From Toxonevra muliebris (lineage: Eukaryota; Arthropoda; Insecta; Diptera; Pallopteridae), in contig OY829326.1 of assembly GCA_963691655.1 (NCBI GenBank), positions 96,217,235 to 96,281,234 on the forward strand: a DNA stretch of 64,000 nt, written 5' to 3'. The translations under genes and the position numbers were made by a program. Position 1 is the first letter of the stretch; each line of letters begins with the position of its first letter. Positions 13,201 to 24,100 of the stretch are shown here, piece by piece. Below the pieces are notes generated by a model that worked only from the letters and a program-made list of their open reading frames with translations, was not told where the DNA came from and did no database searches.

Positions 13201-13918
13201 GAGTGGCTGTCATGTCTAAATTTTCCCAAAGTGGCACAGCTACAGAAACAGTGAAATTGCGACTTTCACCTTTCTCTCTTCTGCATGCTTAAACATTTTC
13301 TTCCCTTGTGAAAAAACTGTACAATTTTACCAGAACAATTTTATACAGAATTATTATACATATAAATACTATACGTTACCTCTCAGATTGTTTTTTGAGA
13401 ATCGTAAAAAAAAAAAATCGTTTACTCCAATCACTTATGTAAATAAGTTTTTATATTTTTTCAATTTCATTTCCTTTCGAATCCTCAATTTTTTTGGCTT
13501 TCTTTATCCACAGATACAAATCGGTGAAGTTGCTCCCTCTGTCGAGGCAGTTCAATCATTGCTACGTTATATTTATTACGGCGAAACAAAGTTGCCACCC
13601 CAGGATGCACTCTATCTTTTTCAAGCCTCTTGCTTCTACGGTCTAGCCAATAATCGTTTGGGTACGTTTTGCAAATACTCGCTAGAGCATAACATCACAT
13701 ACGAGAATGTGTTGCAAACCCTCGAGGCATCGGATATAACAAAAATACATGATATTAAAGATTATGCGCTGAAATTGATTGTTAAAGAGTTTCCTAAAGT
13801 GGCACAGTTACAGAAAATTGCTTCGCTTTCACATGAATTACTGCTAGAGATAATATACGCCGTGGCTGAATCACATGCTGAATTTCTAACACGCATTAGT
13901 ATTAATACAGATATCTGA
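10232..13918 (+). CDS. Lztr1: LZTR1 ortholog, Kelch/BTB/BACK adaptor of CUL3 ligase (8 coding exons)
   Basis: Coding exons: 10232-10887, 10956-11264, 11336-11450, 11523-11686, 11755-12588, 12653-12828, 12907-13085 and 13514-13918. All junctions are GT-AG and keep frame, giving 945 codons plus stop. Residues 10-115 are a Gly/Ser-rich low-complexity tail. Six Kelch blades follow ([53 protein letters not shown]; about 200-520). Then comes a first BTB with BACK (about 527-750, starting near FCDIQFIVG) and a second BTB with BACK (about 760-945, [18 protein letters not shown]). This order is diagnostic of LZTR1, a CUL3 adaptor that promotes ubiquitination and turnover of RAS-family GTPases such as RIT1. 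The start is the first ATG of the open frame; the Gly-rich tail is longer than in the human protein (840 residues). No damage was seen. The identity comes from remembered family sequence, not a search. Confidence 0.95.
13190..13280 (+). pseudogene. Decayed partial copy of Lztr1 exon 8 inside intron 7
   Basis: The intron sequence TTTCCCAAAGTGGCACAG and the following CTACAGAAA closely match exon 8 at about 13790-13816 (TTTCCTAAAGTGGCACAG, then TTACAGAAA). In translation the intron gives HDIHE, a gap and stop, then FPKVAQLQK; the exon gives HDIKD ... [10 protein letters not shown]. Similarity extends on both sides (CATGATAT upstream; ATTGC..CTTTCAC downstream) with a net loss of about 7 bases. 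It is too decayed to be a used alternative exon. Confidence 0.7.
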
Positions 13919-15879
13919 AAATTAGTGCTATTACAACTGGCACTGCAGCTGCTGTTGGCATGGATGCAGATGGGTCGAAGTCTTGCTGGTTGAGAAGAGA
14001 CGAATACTGATTGTTAAAAAATTAGTTTTTGTTTGCTTTAATTTTTACCAATTCTTTTATACTTATATATGAAGGTACCTAAAAATGAAGGATACATGTT
14101 TTTCTATAAATCTTATAAAGACTAAAAGTCAAAGCTTTTTTTTTCAATAGTGGTAAACTTGTCACGTAGTTTTCTCTTTTAATATTTAATGCACATTTTA
14201 CTACAGTTCTTCTTTAAATGCACACTTAGTTTTGCAATTTCATTTCTATTGTGATACAATTGTTATTTCTTCTATTTGAATCTAAATGTAAATTCCAACT
14301 CGAATTGGCATTATTTTTTGCAGAGATTTTTCCATATAGTTTATTAAATATTTTATTAGTAATTAATAATATGTACTATTTTTAGTGTTAATATACCTAT
14401 ATAAAATATGAAAATTAATTATATACCTATGTATTTCAAAATATATGTTTACTTACTTATATGTATTACAACAAATCTATTCAACATATTTAACAAATTT
14501 TATGCCTAGTTGTACCCGTATTATGGCAAAATGTGTTTGAGTACAAAAATAAAAGACGTAATGAAAATAACATTTTTTTGTTTATTTGTATAGTATACTC
14601 TATACACAGAATATAGGATGTTGTTGGTTTGGATCGAGTAACTCAAGCAAAACTTAATTAATTTAAACCAAACAAGTTAACTTTATTGGGAAATATCAGT
14701 TAAGTGGATGTGTTATCTGGCATTCAAGTGAAATTTTTATAAAATGATATCAAAGGACATACGGAATCAAACTAAAAACCAACTCTTTATTCAAATAGCC
14801 TCAAGAATACCTATCAGCAAAATCGGTCAATACCCACGCCTAACTCCCATACAATTCAAGTTTTCAAAGGGAATATTGTTATAATGCGTAAAGCTAGTAA
14901 TTAAAGTATTTCCACCTACCGTTTAATGCAAATATATATATTTTTTTGCAGCGGGTGTGCAGTGTATTTAAAGCTCTAATCTTGTTATTTTTAATTATCT
15001 TGCTTTCTCTTTTACGGCAGAATAGCTCATCAAGGGCTTATACCGAACTTTTTGCATCCATTCTAGTTGTGTGAATTATAATTGTATTCGCACTAACAAG
15101 AGAAAAACTTCTGTTAAGTAGTTTTCACTCATGGAGAAAAATATGTCGAGCGGGAAAATTTTATGTCCTATTTTTGACCGTGACGAGCATCAAATCTGGG
15201 ATTCTAGCGTAGTAGTACAGCACACTAACCACTACGCAACGACAACCATATATATACATACATATGTAAGACCGATCTTCCTCGTGGGCGAAGTAACTAC
15301 GATCCGACACAATGCATTTGATAATGAAAATCGCTGCAATTGTCTGAGAGCGATTACCATTGCCAATCATAGTTTTGTAGCGGAACACAGTTACGTTGGC
15401 TCCAGTGGGAGAACGACCTAAGCGTTACTTATGCTGCCCACATAGCAGTAATTTATCAAAAGATTTTTAGGTTACCGCTAAGTCTGCATTTGCTCAAGTT
15501 TGTGTTTTTCGCAGGCAACGTATCTTTCAAAATATTTTCAAATACAGGCTTCATTTCAACTAAATATTAAACTTTATAAAAGCTTTAAATTTTATTAGGT
15601 ATTTTAAAATAATACAAAAAAATTAATAAATGTATATCGGTTATATCATCGCACTACGTATTCTGCCGTAATTATCAACTAATCATTTGACATTTTGAAA
15701 ATTCTGTAATATTTTTAAGCTTGTGCTATTTAAAACCGCATATCTTTTAATGATTTCTTTTTGTTTTAAGTATAATTAAATCTATCTTTTTTTAATATTG
15801 TACATTTATCAAATTTTCTGCGATGGTAAATTCACTGAGTAAATATCTGCACAAGTACGGCACTATTACCCTCCCTTTG
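13919..15879. other. Lztr1 3' UTR and intergenic DNA
   Basis: An AATAAA hexamer at 14548-14553, about 630 bases past the Lztr1 stop, is the best candidate poly(A) signal. A TTTATT at 15591-15596 is the matching signal for the minus-strand gene that ends at 15880. A 96-codon plus-strand frame at 15131-15421 has no recognisable similarity, and I see no gene in between. Confidence 0.5.
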
Positions 15880-16285
15880 TCATTCATGCATTCCTTCAGT
15901 AATTGATTGGCTCGGCGATTCTAAACTCAATAATTTTACGGAATTTTGAAGGATTTCCATTTGGTCATGCACATCTTGATGCTTTTGTTTGAATTCATTT
16001 CCCATTGGATGCAATTCTTGTGCAGCTTTATGTATATCATTTACGTTCTCTAGCAATTCCATTAATTTTATAAAATCATCTTCGGCTTTGTCATTTATTT
16101 GCTGTTCGTAGTCGCATAATTCTTTGTAGATATTGTCCAAGCGATTGTTTAAATTGTCTGCCTGAAAAATTAGGCAGCATAAAAATTTTTGTATCAGTAC
16201 ACAATTTTTGTTTCTTCTTACTTACCCATTCAATGTGCTCCAATACGTTTTGTTCCGACAAAATATCGCTATTGCTTAACGCCAT
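15880..16285 (-). CDS. Small coiled-coil protein, two exons, family not recognised
   Basis: The start ATG is at 16285. Exon 1 (16226-16285, 20 codons) ends at TGG followed by GTAAGT. A 64-bp intron ends in TTTTTCAG and exon 2 (15880-16161) continues in frame to TAA, giving 113 residues. Splicing joins ...LEHIEW to ADNLNNRLDNIYKEL and removes the stop met by reading through. The protein is acidic and almost wholly helical in character, with heptad-like spacing (ADNLNNRLDNIYKELCDYEQ, LMELLENVNDIHKAAQEL, QMEILQNSVKLLSL), no signal peptide and no membrane segment. Size and composition resemble small subunits of cytosolic or kinetochore coiled-coil complexes, for example BLOC-1-type proteins, but I cannot assign it. 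It is likely transcribed divergently from the exon at 16707. Confidence 0.75.
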
Positions 16286-16706
16286 ATGTACAAAAATCAG
16301 TTACTTAAACCACAGTATATATAGTAATAACAGTAACTTAGAAATAATTTAGTGCTTAATGTTAGTGTCTGCTTTTCGTTTATTTTTCAATTTCTTGAGT
16401 GACGCTACCTCAACAAGAAAACAAACATAAAAAAGGAACTAAATCAGCTGTAGTTTGAACACCTAACAGAGCAACAAGTCGCCTAAAAATAATTGACGGC
16501 GCTAAATACTAAGTTAACGCCGGTAACAGTGACGGCTGCGAGAATAGTTTCACAAGTGATTTTAGAGCGTTATTTTGAATTTTTAAGGGCTGAAAAATGT
16601 ATTAGTGTTTTCTCGAGGCGGATCGACACCAGCTGATATATGTACAAGGTGAATTTATGAAAGTTAACGATAACATTATTATTGCACTAAATAATATCCT
16701 GACGAT
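16286..16706. promoter_or_regulatory. Candidate bidirectional promoter
   Basis: This 421-bp gap separates two outward-facing start codons: the coiled-coil gene on the minus strand and a candidate first exon on the plus strand. It is less AT-rich than its surroundings (for example GACGGCGCTAAATAC and AACGCCGGTAACAG near 16495-16530). The promoter role is inferred from this geometry; no core element was identified. Confidence 0.35.
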
Positions 16707-16779
16707 ATGTCGGATGCGTTACAACAACACCTTTACAGCATTCTCTTTCCCGTGGAATTCTGCAACTGCGACGCTGACG
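16707..16779 (+). CDS. Candidate first coding exon of an unidentified gene (partial)
   Basis: ATG at 16707 opens 24 codons beginning MSDALQQHLYSILFPVEF and ending CNCDAD, then a phase-1 donor GACG|GTAAAG; the frame stops one codon later if unspliced. The length, start and donor look like a genuine first coding exon. I could not find a convincing second exon: the best acceptor (19464/19465) gives a stop within about 14 codons in this phase. The remaining exons may lie beyond the TE-rich region or the exon may not be real. Confidence 0.35.
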
Positions 16780-17603
16780 GTAAAGTAGAAAATAAGCTTA
16801 GCTATAAGTTAATTAAAAAACAAATTAATAGTTTTCATTTATAACTCTTTTTATTTCTAAATTTGAAAAAGATGAATTTAGAATTTACATGTCTACGTAA
16901 ATTAGTTTGAAAATCAAAAAAATTAAAAATTAGGAGACTAAAAACTATTTAAGGCTACAACTTACTTTTTCATCTAACTTGATATTATTTAAATTCCATT
17001 TGCTATTCTTGGTCCTACAATAATTCAAATTCATTCTAAAATGGAACAGTAAAATTAGAATTTTGACATTTCTGCATCATTTTTTCCTTCTACAGAAACA
17101 CATTAAAAAAAAAGAAAAAAAAAAAAAACAATTTTGGTCATATATACTCAAAGATTAAAAAAACTAATCGTACGAATTTTAATAAATATTTATTTTATTC
17201 CCTGTGGAATTTTATTATTTTTAATTTAGAGTATTTAAATTTAATAGCAATAAGAACATTGAAACTTACTGAATTTCTCAACTTATTTTTATGAAGTTCA
17301 TATGACTGAAATCACTTTCAACATCAGCGTTTGAGTGAGGGAGCGATAAAATATTAACAGTCAAAAAATATTATTTGCACCATCATCGTGTGTGCACTAA
17401 AAATTTGAAATTCTTCATAAAATGATATTTTGCCTCCTTGTCCTAGATCAAAAAAAGGTGCCATTTGAAGCAAAAATCTGGGACGCTTTGGTCCATACAG
17501 CAATAGTTCTTTGATTTTCCTTATATTTTGGAAGCAATTGCATTGGACGACGGAAAACTATTCGACGGATACACGCAGTCAAAATTAAAACGTACTGAAC
17601 CGC
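16780..17603. other. AT-rich non-coding stretch
   Basis: No coding region or repeat could be supported. A minus-strand frame of 79 codons (17448-17687) overlaps the 97-bp repeat that follows and is not recognised. If the exon at 16707 is real this may be its first intron. Confidence 0.4.
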
Positions 17604-17700
17604 ATGAAAATGCGTCGGCGCGGGCTTCTTAACGTCTAGTTTTCTTCGACTTGCATTTATTTTGAATTTTCTTTGGAGTGAAGACAAAGGGTTGCTAACA
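17604..17700 (+). repeat. 97-bp perfect inverted repeat, left arm
   Basis: By eye all 97 bases match the reverse complement of 21031-21127. The arm starts ATGAAAATGCGTCGGCGCGG and ends GGGTTGCTAACA. The GC-rich CGTCGGCGCGGGC core is unlike the local base composition. Flanking bases do not show a target duplication on either side. Confidence 0.85.
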
Positions 17701-17922
17701 GGGTTGCCATTTTGAGTATTTCAAAGCAAATTTGCTAACTTTTTTACGGTTGCGCACACGTATAGTTTTTTCTTATTTTGTTTATTATTTAAAATATTGA
17801 ACTAAGTGCAAGAGAAAAGCAAGAGAAGTTTGACATATTGCTATAATTTTTTATTACTCCCTTTATTGCGTTTTTTTTGCATTCGATAAGAATGAGTAAC
17901 ACTAATTATGTTCATGTATACT

Positions 17923-18409
17923 TAACGCTCGTATCTTTTTTCCGACCAAAAACTGTATATTTCTACCAACAATTTTTAAAAAACTGTAAATCGATTTGAA
18001 AAAAACTGTATATTTCGCGGTATCACCTTTTTTCAATGAAAATTAACCAGGAAAGCAATTTATCCATCATGTAAATCGTCTTCGTTCTCCATTTCCATAT
18101 CTCCTTTTGTAGTTGTATTGATTTTGTGCTTTGAAGAAATTTGACGAAGCGATTCCGGCTTTGCTATGAGGTATTTATAGAAATCAACGCATGGATATTT
18201 CAAGTTATAATTGACGATAAGAATCGCCTTCAATGTTTCTACTTCTTTCAAAGGTATACTTGCAACGAGTTGCCCTTGTTCTCTGACACTTTTTGCATTG
18301 TGATTTTTCCTTAGTATAAACGCGGTATTTTGGTAAAAAAGGCTTTGTGCGGTTTTGGAGTTGAAAAAGCGGTATACTACCGCGAAAAACTGTATAGATA
18401 CGAGCGTTA
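17923..18409 (-). mobile_element. hAT-superfamily deletion derivative, 487 bp
   Basis: The terminal inverted repeats begin TAACGCTCGTATCT at both ends. Both ends are flanked by the 8-bp direct duplication TGTATACT (17915-17922 and 18410-18417), the size expected of hAT insertion. The word AAAACTGTATAT recurs at least four times near the ends, as subterminal hAT binding repeats do. The interior retains only the C-terminus of a transposase on the minus strand, so the element is non-autonomous. Confidence 0.85.
18060..18251 (-). pseudogene. hAT transposase C-terminal remnant
   Basis: The frame includes KEVETLKAILIVNYNLKYPC, then VDFYKYLIAKPESLRQISSK, the extreme C-terminal end of the hAT dimerisation region and its tail. 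It ends at a stop after an acidic EMENEDDLHDG tail. Nothing of the BED finger or catalytic core remains. It sits wholly inside the 487-bp hAT derivative, which supports both calls. Confidence 0.65.
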
Positions 18410-18813
18410 TGTATACTTGGTGTCAACCTGCAAGTATCTAGCTTTACCTTTTATTATCGAATGAAAAATGTAAGTAGTGTCAAAATTATCATCTCTGCGT
18501 TCGATTACGTTTATCGAAAATGAGTCCTCCGAATTTTACATTAAAGTCTTGAAATAGCTTTTTCAGCTATCTTTATGGCATTGATCTCAATATAATGGTT
18601 TTTCGGGTCGAGGAATCCGAATACGGTATTGTTTGCTTTTACAATTGATTCTAGAGGGCGCCACCATACATTTTCTTAAAACTCATTGTTTTTGTAGGAT
18701 TTCTTCTATAAAATATTGCAAATTGTTATTTACAAATCAGGGGACTCAAGTTGATATACATCAAATACACTATCTTTCTAGGGAATACCCTATGTCTCGA
18801 AAAAATTCGATCG

Positions 18814-18846
<33 letters not shown>

Positions 18847-18850
18847 CACA

Positions 18851-18900
<50 letters not shown>
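18814..18900. repeat. (AT)n microsatellite
   Basis: About 87 bases of alternating A and T are interrupted only by isolated C (ATACAT and ACACAT). The YIYIYI-type translations across it are artefacts of the repeat. Confidence 0.95.
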
Positions 18901-18928
18901 AACATTCCTTGTCTTATTACTACTATAT

Positions 18929-19134
18929 CTGTGGTCACAAGGCATAACAACACAACTCGAGTTTTGTCGAATTCGAGTTATTATTATAATTGAAATCTTC
19001 ATATCCGATTTCATATTGTGTCAAAATTTTATGTATATCGGTTCAGGGGTTTACGACATATTAAAGTGCTTTTTGAAGTGCTCTCCTGTAAAATTCAAAA
19101 AACTGACTTAGGCTGTTGTGCCTTGTGATCACAG
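18929..19134. mobile_element. Small MITE-like element with ~26-bp inverted ends
   Basis: The left end CTGTGGTCACAAGGCATAAC matches the reverse complement of the right end, CTGTGATCACAAGGCACAAC, with two differences, and similarity continues for several more bases. The element is 206 bp and non-coding. Flanks are AT runs (ATAT on both sides), so the target duplication cannot be resolved and the superfamily is unclear. Confidence 0.6.
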
Positions 19135-21030
19135 ATATATATTTGTTTACTTTGTTTTTCAAATTGTTGACATTTTTAAAAGAATTTGATTACAAATTTT
19201 TTTAGGCCGTGGCAACTCTGGTTGCTAATCAGTTGATTGTCAATTTATTTAAAAAAAATTTGGCGCGAAATCTTTGAAATTAAAACTATTGTGTGGTAAA
19301 GGGAAAATACAATAACTTATAAATATAAGCAAAAAAAAAAAACGGTTTCAGTAACAGGCTAATATAAGAATGTGCAGAAAAAATACAAGATTTTGGGGGA
19401 GACTGGAAAATTTTTAAATACAAACTGTAAGTTAAATATTACCTATATGTATTTTTTTTTGCAGAAGGCGATGGAAGAATCTCGGGCATCCGAGAAAAAA
19501 TTTAAGCTTCAAAAGAAATTATGCTTGGATAATGGTAAATAATTTACTCACATGTACTCACAAACAAGAATCCCATCGTCCATCGCAATTGTGTTTACTC
19601 GAAGGGATTTTCCGACGTTAATGGATCAGCTGTTCGCAATCCGCAGTACAGTTTTCCATCATCCGACGCAATTCAGTTCAATGCATTAATTAGTTCTGCT
19701 CTCAATGTTGATAGTGTCACAAATATCAATTTCAAGATTTAAGATTTCTGAGATTTTGTGAAATTTTTTTAATTAAGTTGGAATATTTTGAAACCAATTT
19801 GGAATGTTCTAAATAAATTTTTAAAAAATATTAAAATCAAATCTGAAACTACGTATTATCTAGAATTAATTGGAAGGCTCAGAAGTCAATTTGAAATATT
19901 CTGAAGTAGGTCCATTTGAAAAAGCAAAGTTGAGTTTGAATTTCGTAAAAAAAAAACATTTTAAACATAAACATAAAATTTCCAAATAGACTTTAGTAAG
20001 TTTGTATGTATTTTATGCTCCGAGGAGTGCTTTATTTTTTGATTTAATCAATTTTGAATTACGTTTAAAATTGGAAATTGAGTATAGCAAAATTTTAGTT
20101 AGATGAGATTGGTTTAGTTGAGTTAAATGAAAAAATTTCTTACTCTCTGGGGTCATAAGAATGAAATCTTCAAGGCACAATAACTCAATACAAAATTGTA
20201 CCTACTATTTAAATATGAACACTTTAAATTAAATTTAGAAAAAGCCCAAATAAAAGGAAAAACAAAATCTAAATTACAAAACAAATATTGAACGCACACA
20301 CACACATATTTAAAATTTGATTTTGTTAAAGAACACCAATAGAGACAAAACTTAGTACTACGCAAATTTCATATGCATGAAGTGGCAAGCCTTACAGGAT
20401 TACATATTAAAAGGATATTAGTATTACAATTGAATATTATTGACACAGTACAAACATTCAAATTATTACACCATCAAGAACACACAGTCGAAGAAAAATC
20501 TTAAGGGAATACATTGGCATCTGAAACAATGCATTACCTACAATATGAACAGCAAGTGATGCAAAGGACAATGCCAATGTCCTGCCTGCCTAATAAACTC
20601 TAGTAGCTTCAGGCGGAACTATAAATTTAAATATAAATTGTATTTGAAGTTAAAGATAGTTGTTGGTTGCTTGTAACTCAAAAAATCTATTGCAGTTGCA
20701 GTCAATTAGTATAAATTGCAATAGGCATTGATTGTAAGCTTTTGTTCTTCGATCAATTGTCATTAAGAATATGTGAACGAACACTTAAGGGCCTGTAACT
20801 TGGCCATGGGATTTTTTAAAATAAACTTTAGGACTAAATTTACATATAAGTATTTTACGGTAAATGAAATAATTAAATTTTTGGTTTCTTTTTGTTTTAA
20901 ATATGAAAAACTAGCTGCAGAATACACGACGTTGCTCGTGAATTTGTAAGTGGCAGTTTATATGAGTGGTAGCATGAACGATTCTGTGAAAGAGAGGATT
21001 GGAAAAGTAGGTAGTAAGAAAGAGCTACCT
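19135..21030. other. AT-rich stretch with no supported gene
   Basis: One plausible but unconfirmed exon-like segment lies at 19465-19534 (acceptor TTTTTTTTTGCAG, donor AATG|GTAAAT). Otherwise there are short frames without similarity and an (AC)n-like patch near 20295. Confidence 0.4.
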
Positions 21031-21127
21031 TGTTAGCAACCCTTTGTCTTCACTCCAAAGAAAATTCAAAATAAATGCAAGTCGAAGAAAACTAGACGTT
21101 AAGAAGCCCGCGCCGACGCATTTTCAT
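21031..21127 (-). repeat. 97-bp perfect inverted repeat, right arm
   Basis: Reverse complement of 17604-17700 with no difference seen. The arms are 3.3 kb apart and enclose the hAT derivative, the microsatellite and the MITE. The spacer carries no transposase of its own that would define a single element with these as termini. Confidence 0.85.
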
Positions 21128-24100
21128 AACTTCAAACATTAAAAATCAAGTACAACAAAAACGTAATTTTTTGGGATTTTAAACACTTTTCTTGAAAACG
21201 TAACGTGATGGAAAGTTTTTGACCACAGAATTCACCATGGAAAATTCATATGGAATTAGCAGGGCAGTATATTTGATTGATTTCATCAATTTTTGAGTAT
21301 ATTTGACCACAGAAGAATGTCGCTCGACGAGCAGAAAATGCAGCAGAAAAGCGGTTTCAGTATTTACTTTACTAGGAAGCTGCCAAAGGTGCGGAATTTT
21401 GAGAACTCGAACGCAAAACTTTAGATACATACATAAACAGATATATTTGTAAAAGTGATTCAGATGTTCCAGGTTCAATTTCAAGACTAGGCGGAAGTCA
21501 AAAACTGAAAATAATATAAATGTGTCTACACGGTAGTATCTCTTGACTACCCATCACAAACATTCATTAGTAAAAACTGCTATGAAGGAACTATTCACTT
21601 CAATGTAGATCCTTTCATTCGCGTACACAACATGAGTGAGTGCGAGAAGCTCAAACTAAATGTATATTTACATATTATTTATTGTTGAAGCGAATCTGTC
21701 AGTCAGCCTATGCTCATTCATATATAGCGATATATCTCTCCTTACGATATCTAATCGTATGATAAAGCTTTTTTCTTTTCTTTTTGACATTTTTGCAAAA
21801 TGAAAAAATTCAACTTTTATGCTACAAATCCCAAAGCTTATCGATATAAATTAATCTTCTAAATAGCGATATACTTACATTGTGTAGAAGAGGCAGGAGT
21901 GTGAACAATGGAAGTTAGGGTCAGTTAAAAAGGGTAAAATTTGAACAGTTTTTGACAGTAAAGTTTTTTTCTCACTCGTCTTCGTATGTATGGCGCGCAG
22001 TAGGCGGAAGCTGGTGGCGTTAAGTTTCTTTGACCGTTTATAATTTTTTTTATTTTTGGGTTAATCGGCATAGAATTTATGTAGTGAAACATTGGTATGA
22101 AAATGGTTTGGGGTGGGTATAGGAAGTAGTCGTGTTAATACTTATAAATCCTACTAAAACGGATATTAAAAAAATTATTATCTGATTGAATTACTGAGAA
22201 AGTGCAGCTGGAAAAACTGAAAGGAATATATTGTATTTAACAGGGAGCATTCACGTTTTAAAGAAAGAAGGACTTTTCAAGAAAAATTATTTAAGTTTTT
22301 GTGGATTTTCAGTACATTTTGTACATGCATAAGTGAAGCTCACAAATCCCGCGAATTGGACGAAGAATGGAAAATGCTCGCTTGAAAGCATTTTCAACAA
22401 AAGGAAAATATCAAGAGATATTTATGTAAGATCTGCGCTAATTTTGATCTATAGAAAATTTTAAAACACACTCCAAAATATTTTCCAACGCATGTAGTTA
22501 AAACAAGGAACAATCAAGTCTTAAAATATTCGAATCCAATATTTTTACGTTTTCTGATATAAATCATCCTATTATATGAGGTAATCGCAGTTTTAGTCTG
22601 GAATAGAGATGTCTAGTCTGAATCTTTTAAGATCCTCATGTTCAGGAAACTTTATTACCAGCTTATTTAACTTCCACTTAGTATCGCAAATCGAATGGAA
22701 TATAATAGCATGCATAACCTTTCAAGAGCCCAACAACACATTTGTGAGTGTAGAATCTGATCTGGCAAGAGTTAAACACTTAAGCTCTTTATTCGAACAA
22801 CGACAGACTAATGTCTGATATTGTTGTAGTCATAATGCAAACCGAATAGCTTCATTTTTTTAAATTTTTTATTTGGGATTGAAAGGAATAATACCGATTA
22901 CTCAGCTCCCCAGAATACATTTTTCCAAAAAAAAAAAAAATAACCTACACCACAGTCGCTTAAGATACAAATTTTTTCTAAGAATTTCATAACATGGTCT
23001 GAAATTGATTTTTCTTAAAAAAAAAAACTGTCGTTTCTCTCTTCAGCTATTTTACCGGACAGTCCAGCCTCTTTCCGGCCACTTGGGAGCCCGAGTCTGG
23101 AAATCCGCACTCACTTTAATACACCTTGGTTTTCTGTCGAACTCGTAATCAAGCTAATTGCATCGCCTTGTACCAGAACCCTTCTCCCATAGATTCGATA
23201 TTGGCTTCTATGTTATATCGCTTGGTAGTGGAATAAATATCAACTAACTAATAAGTGAAATAAAGTTAACTAACACTAATCAAACTTTTTGGCATTAAGT
23301 TTTATTTACACAAAGTTATTGATACTTAAAGATAGACGCAACATTAATTTTGCATTTAACGAAACATTAAATGCTCTGTGACAGGGAAAAAAGAATAAAT
23401 TTAAAACTCCTACAAAATTTTTTGTGAATAACAATACATATGGCTCCTCGGGTTCAGGTTCGCCTAAGAATCGAGTTCAACTTATCTTACCCTACTCTTT
23501 TTTTTTTACTGAAAATGTGGTCTTTATTCAAAAATGTAGTTAGTAACCCTAATTTAGGGGAAAGTACTAAAATTAGTTTGCCAGCGATTTTTCAGATACT
23601 GATTTTATTTTTTTTATTTATTTTTGTGCTATTTCTCACATCTTCTATTTATTTTTTTAAGATATTCAAAAATGTCTATGTCCTTTTTAGCATACATATT
23701 TCAGTGCTGTTTTGCTACGCGTTGGATTACCGAGAATAAACTTTCATCAAAAATTAAATTACACGCATTTTTAAGCAATGAATAAGATGCAACTTTTATC
23801 GTTCCCCTTTCACTGTCATCATCAGCAACATTTTCGGAAAAGTAAGCACCATTTTGCGTATAAAATATGTTGCTAGTTGGCATACATGCGTAGCATATTT
23901 TTTTAAAAATGAAACTACCTAAGTACCTATCATCACCAAACTACTTGAGTAGCTTTGTATATATTTTATACTATATACATGCACACGCATAAAAAGTCAC
24001 TTCCGCATCCGTTTCGTATAAATTTTTCATTTAACATGCTTAACATTTTTTACTCCCTTTTCTTCTTCTTCCAATTTCGTTTTGCCTATATAAGTATATA

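Noticed and set aside
15131..15421. Plus-strand frame of 96 codons, less AT-rich than its flanks
   Set aside because: No motif, splice sites or homology could be recognised. It may be part of an old repeat.
18633..19014. Tyr/Ile-rich frames (YIYIYI)
   Set aside because: They translate the AT microsatellite at 18814-18900.
19465..19534. Second exon for the gene starting at 16707
   Set aside because: The acceptor and donor look usable, but in phase with the first exon the frame stops after about 14 codons. Without transcript evidence I left it out.
17604..21127. A single 3.5-kb transposon bounded by the 97-bp arms
   Set aside because: No target duplication flanks either arm pair and the interior holds independent elements rather than a transposase matching these ends.
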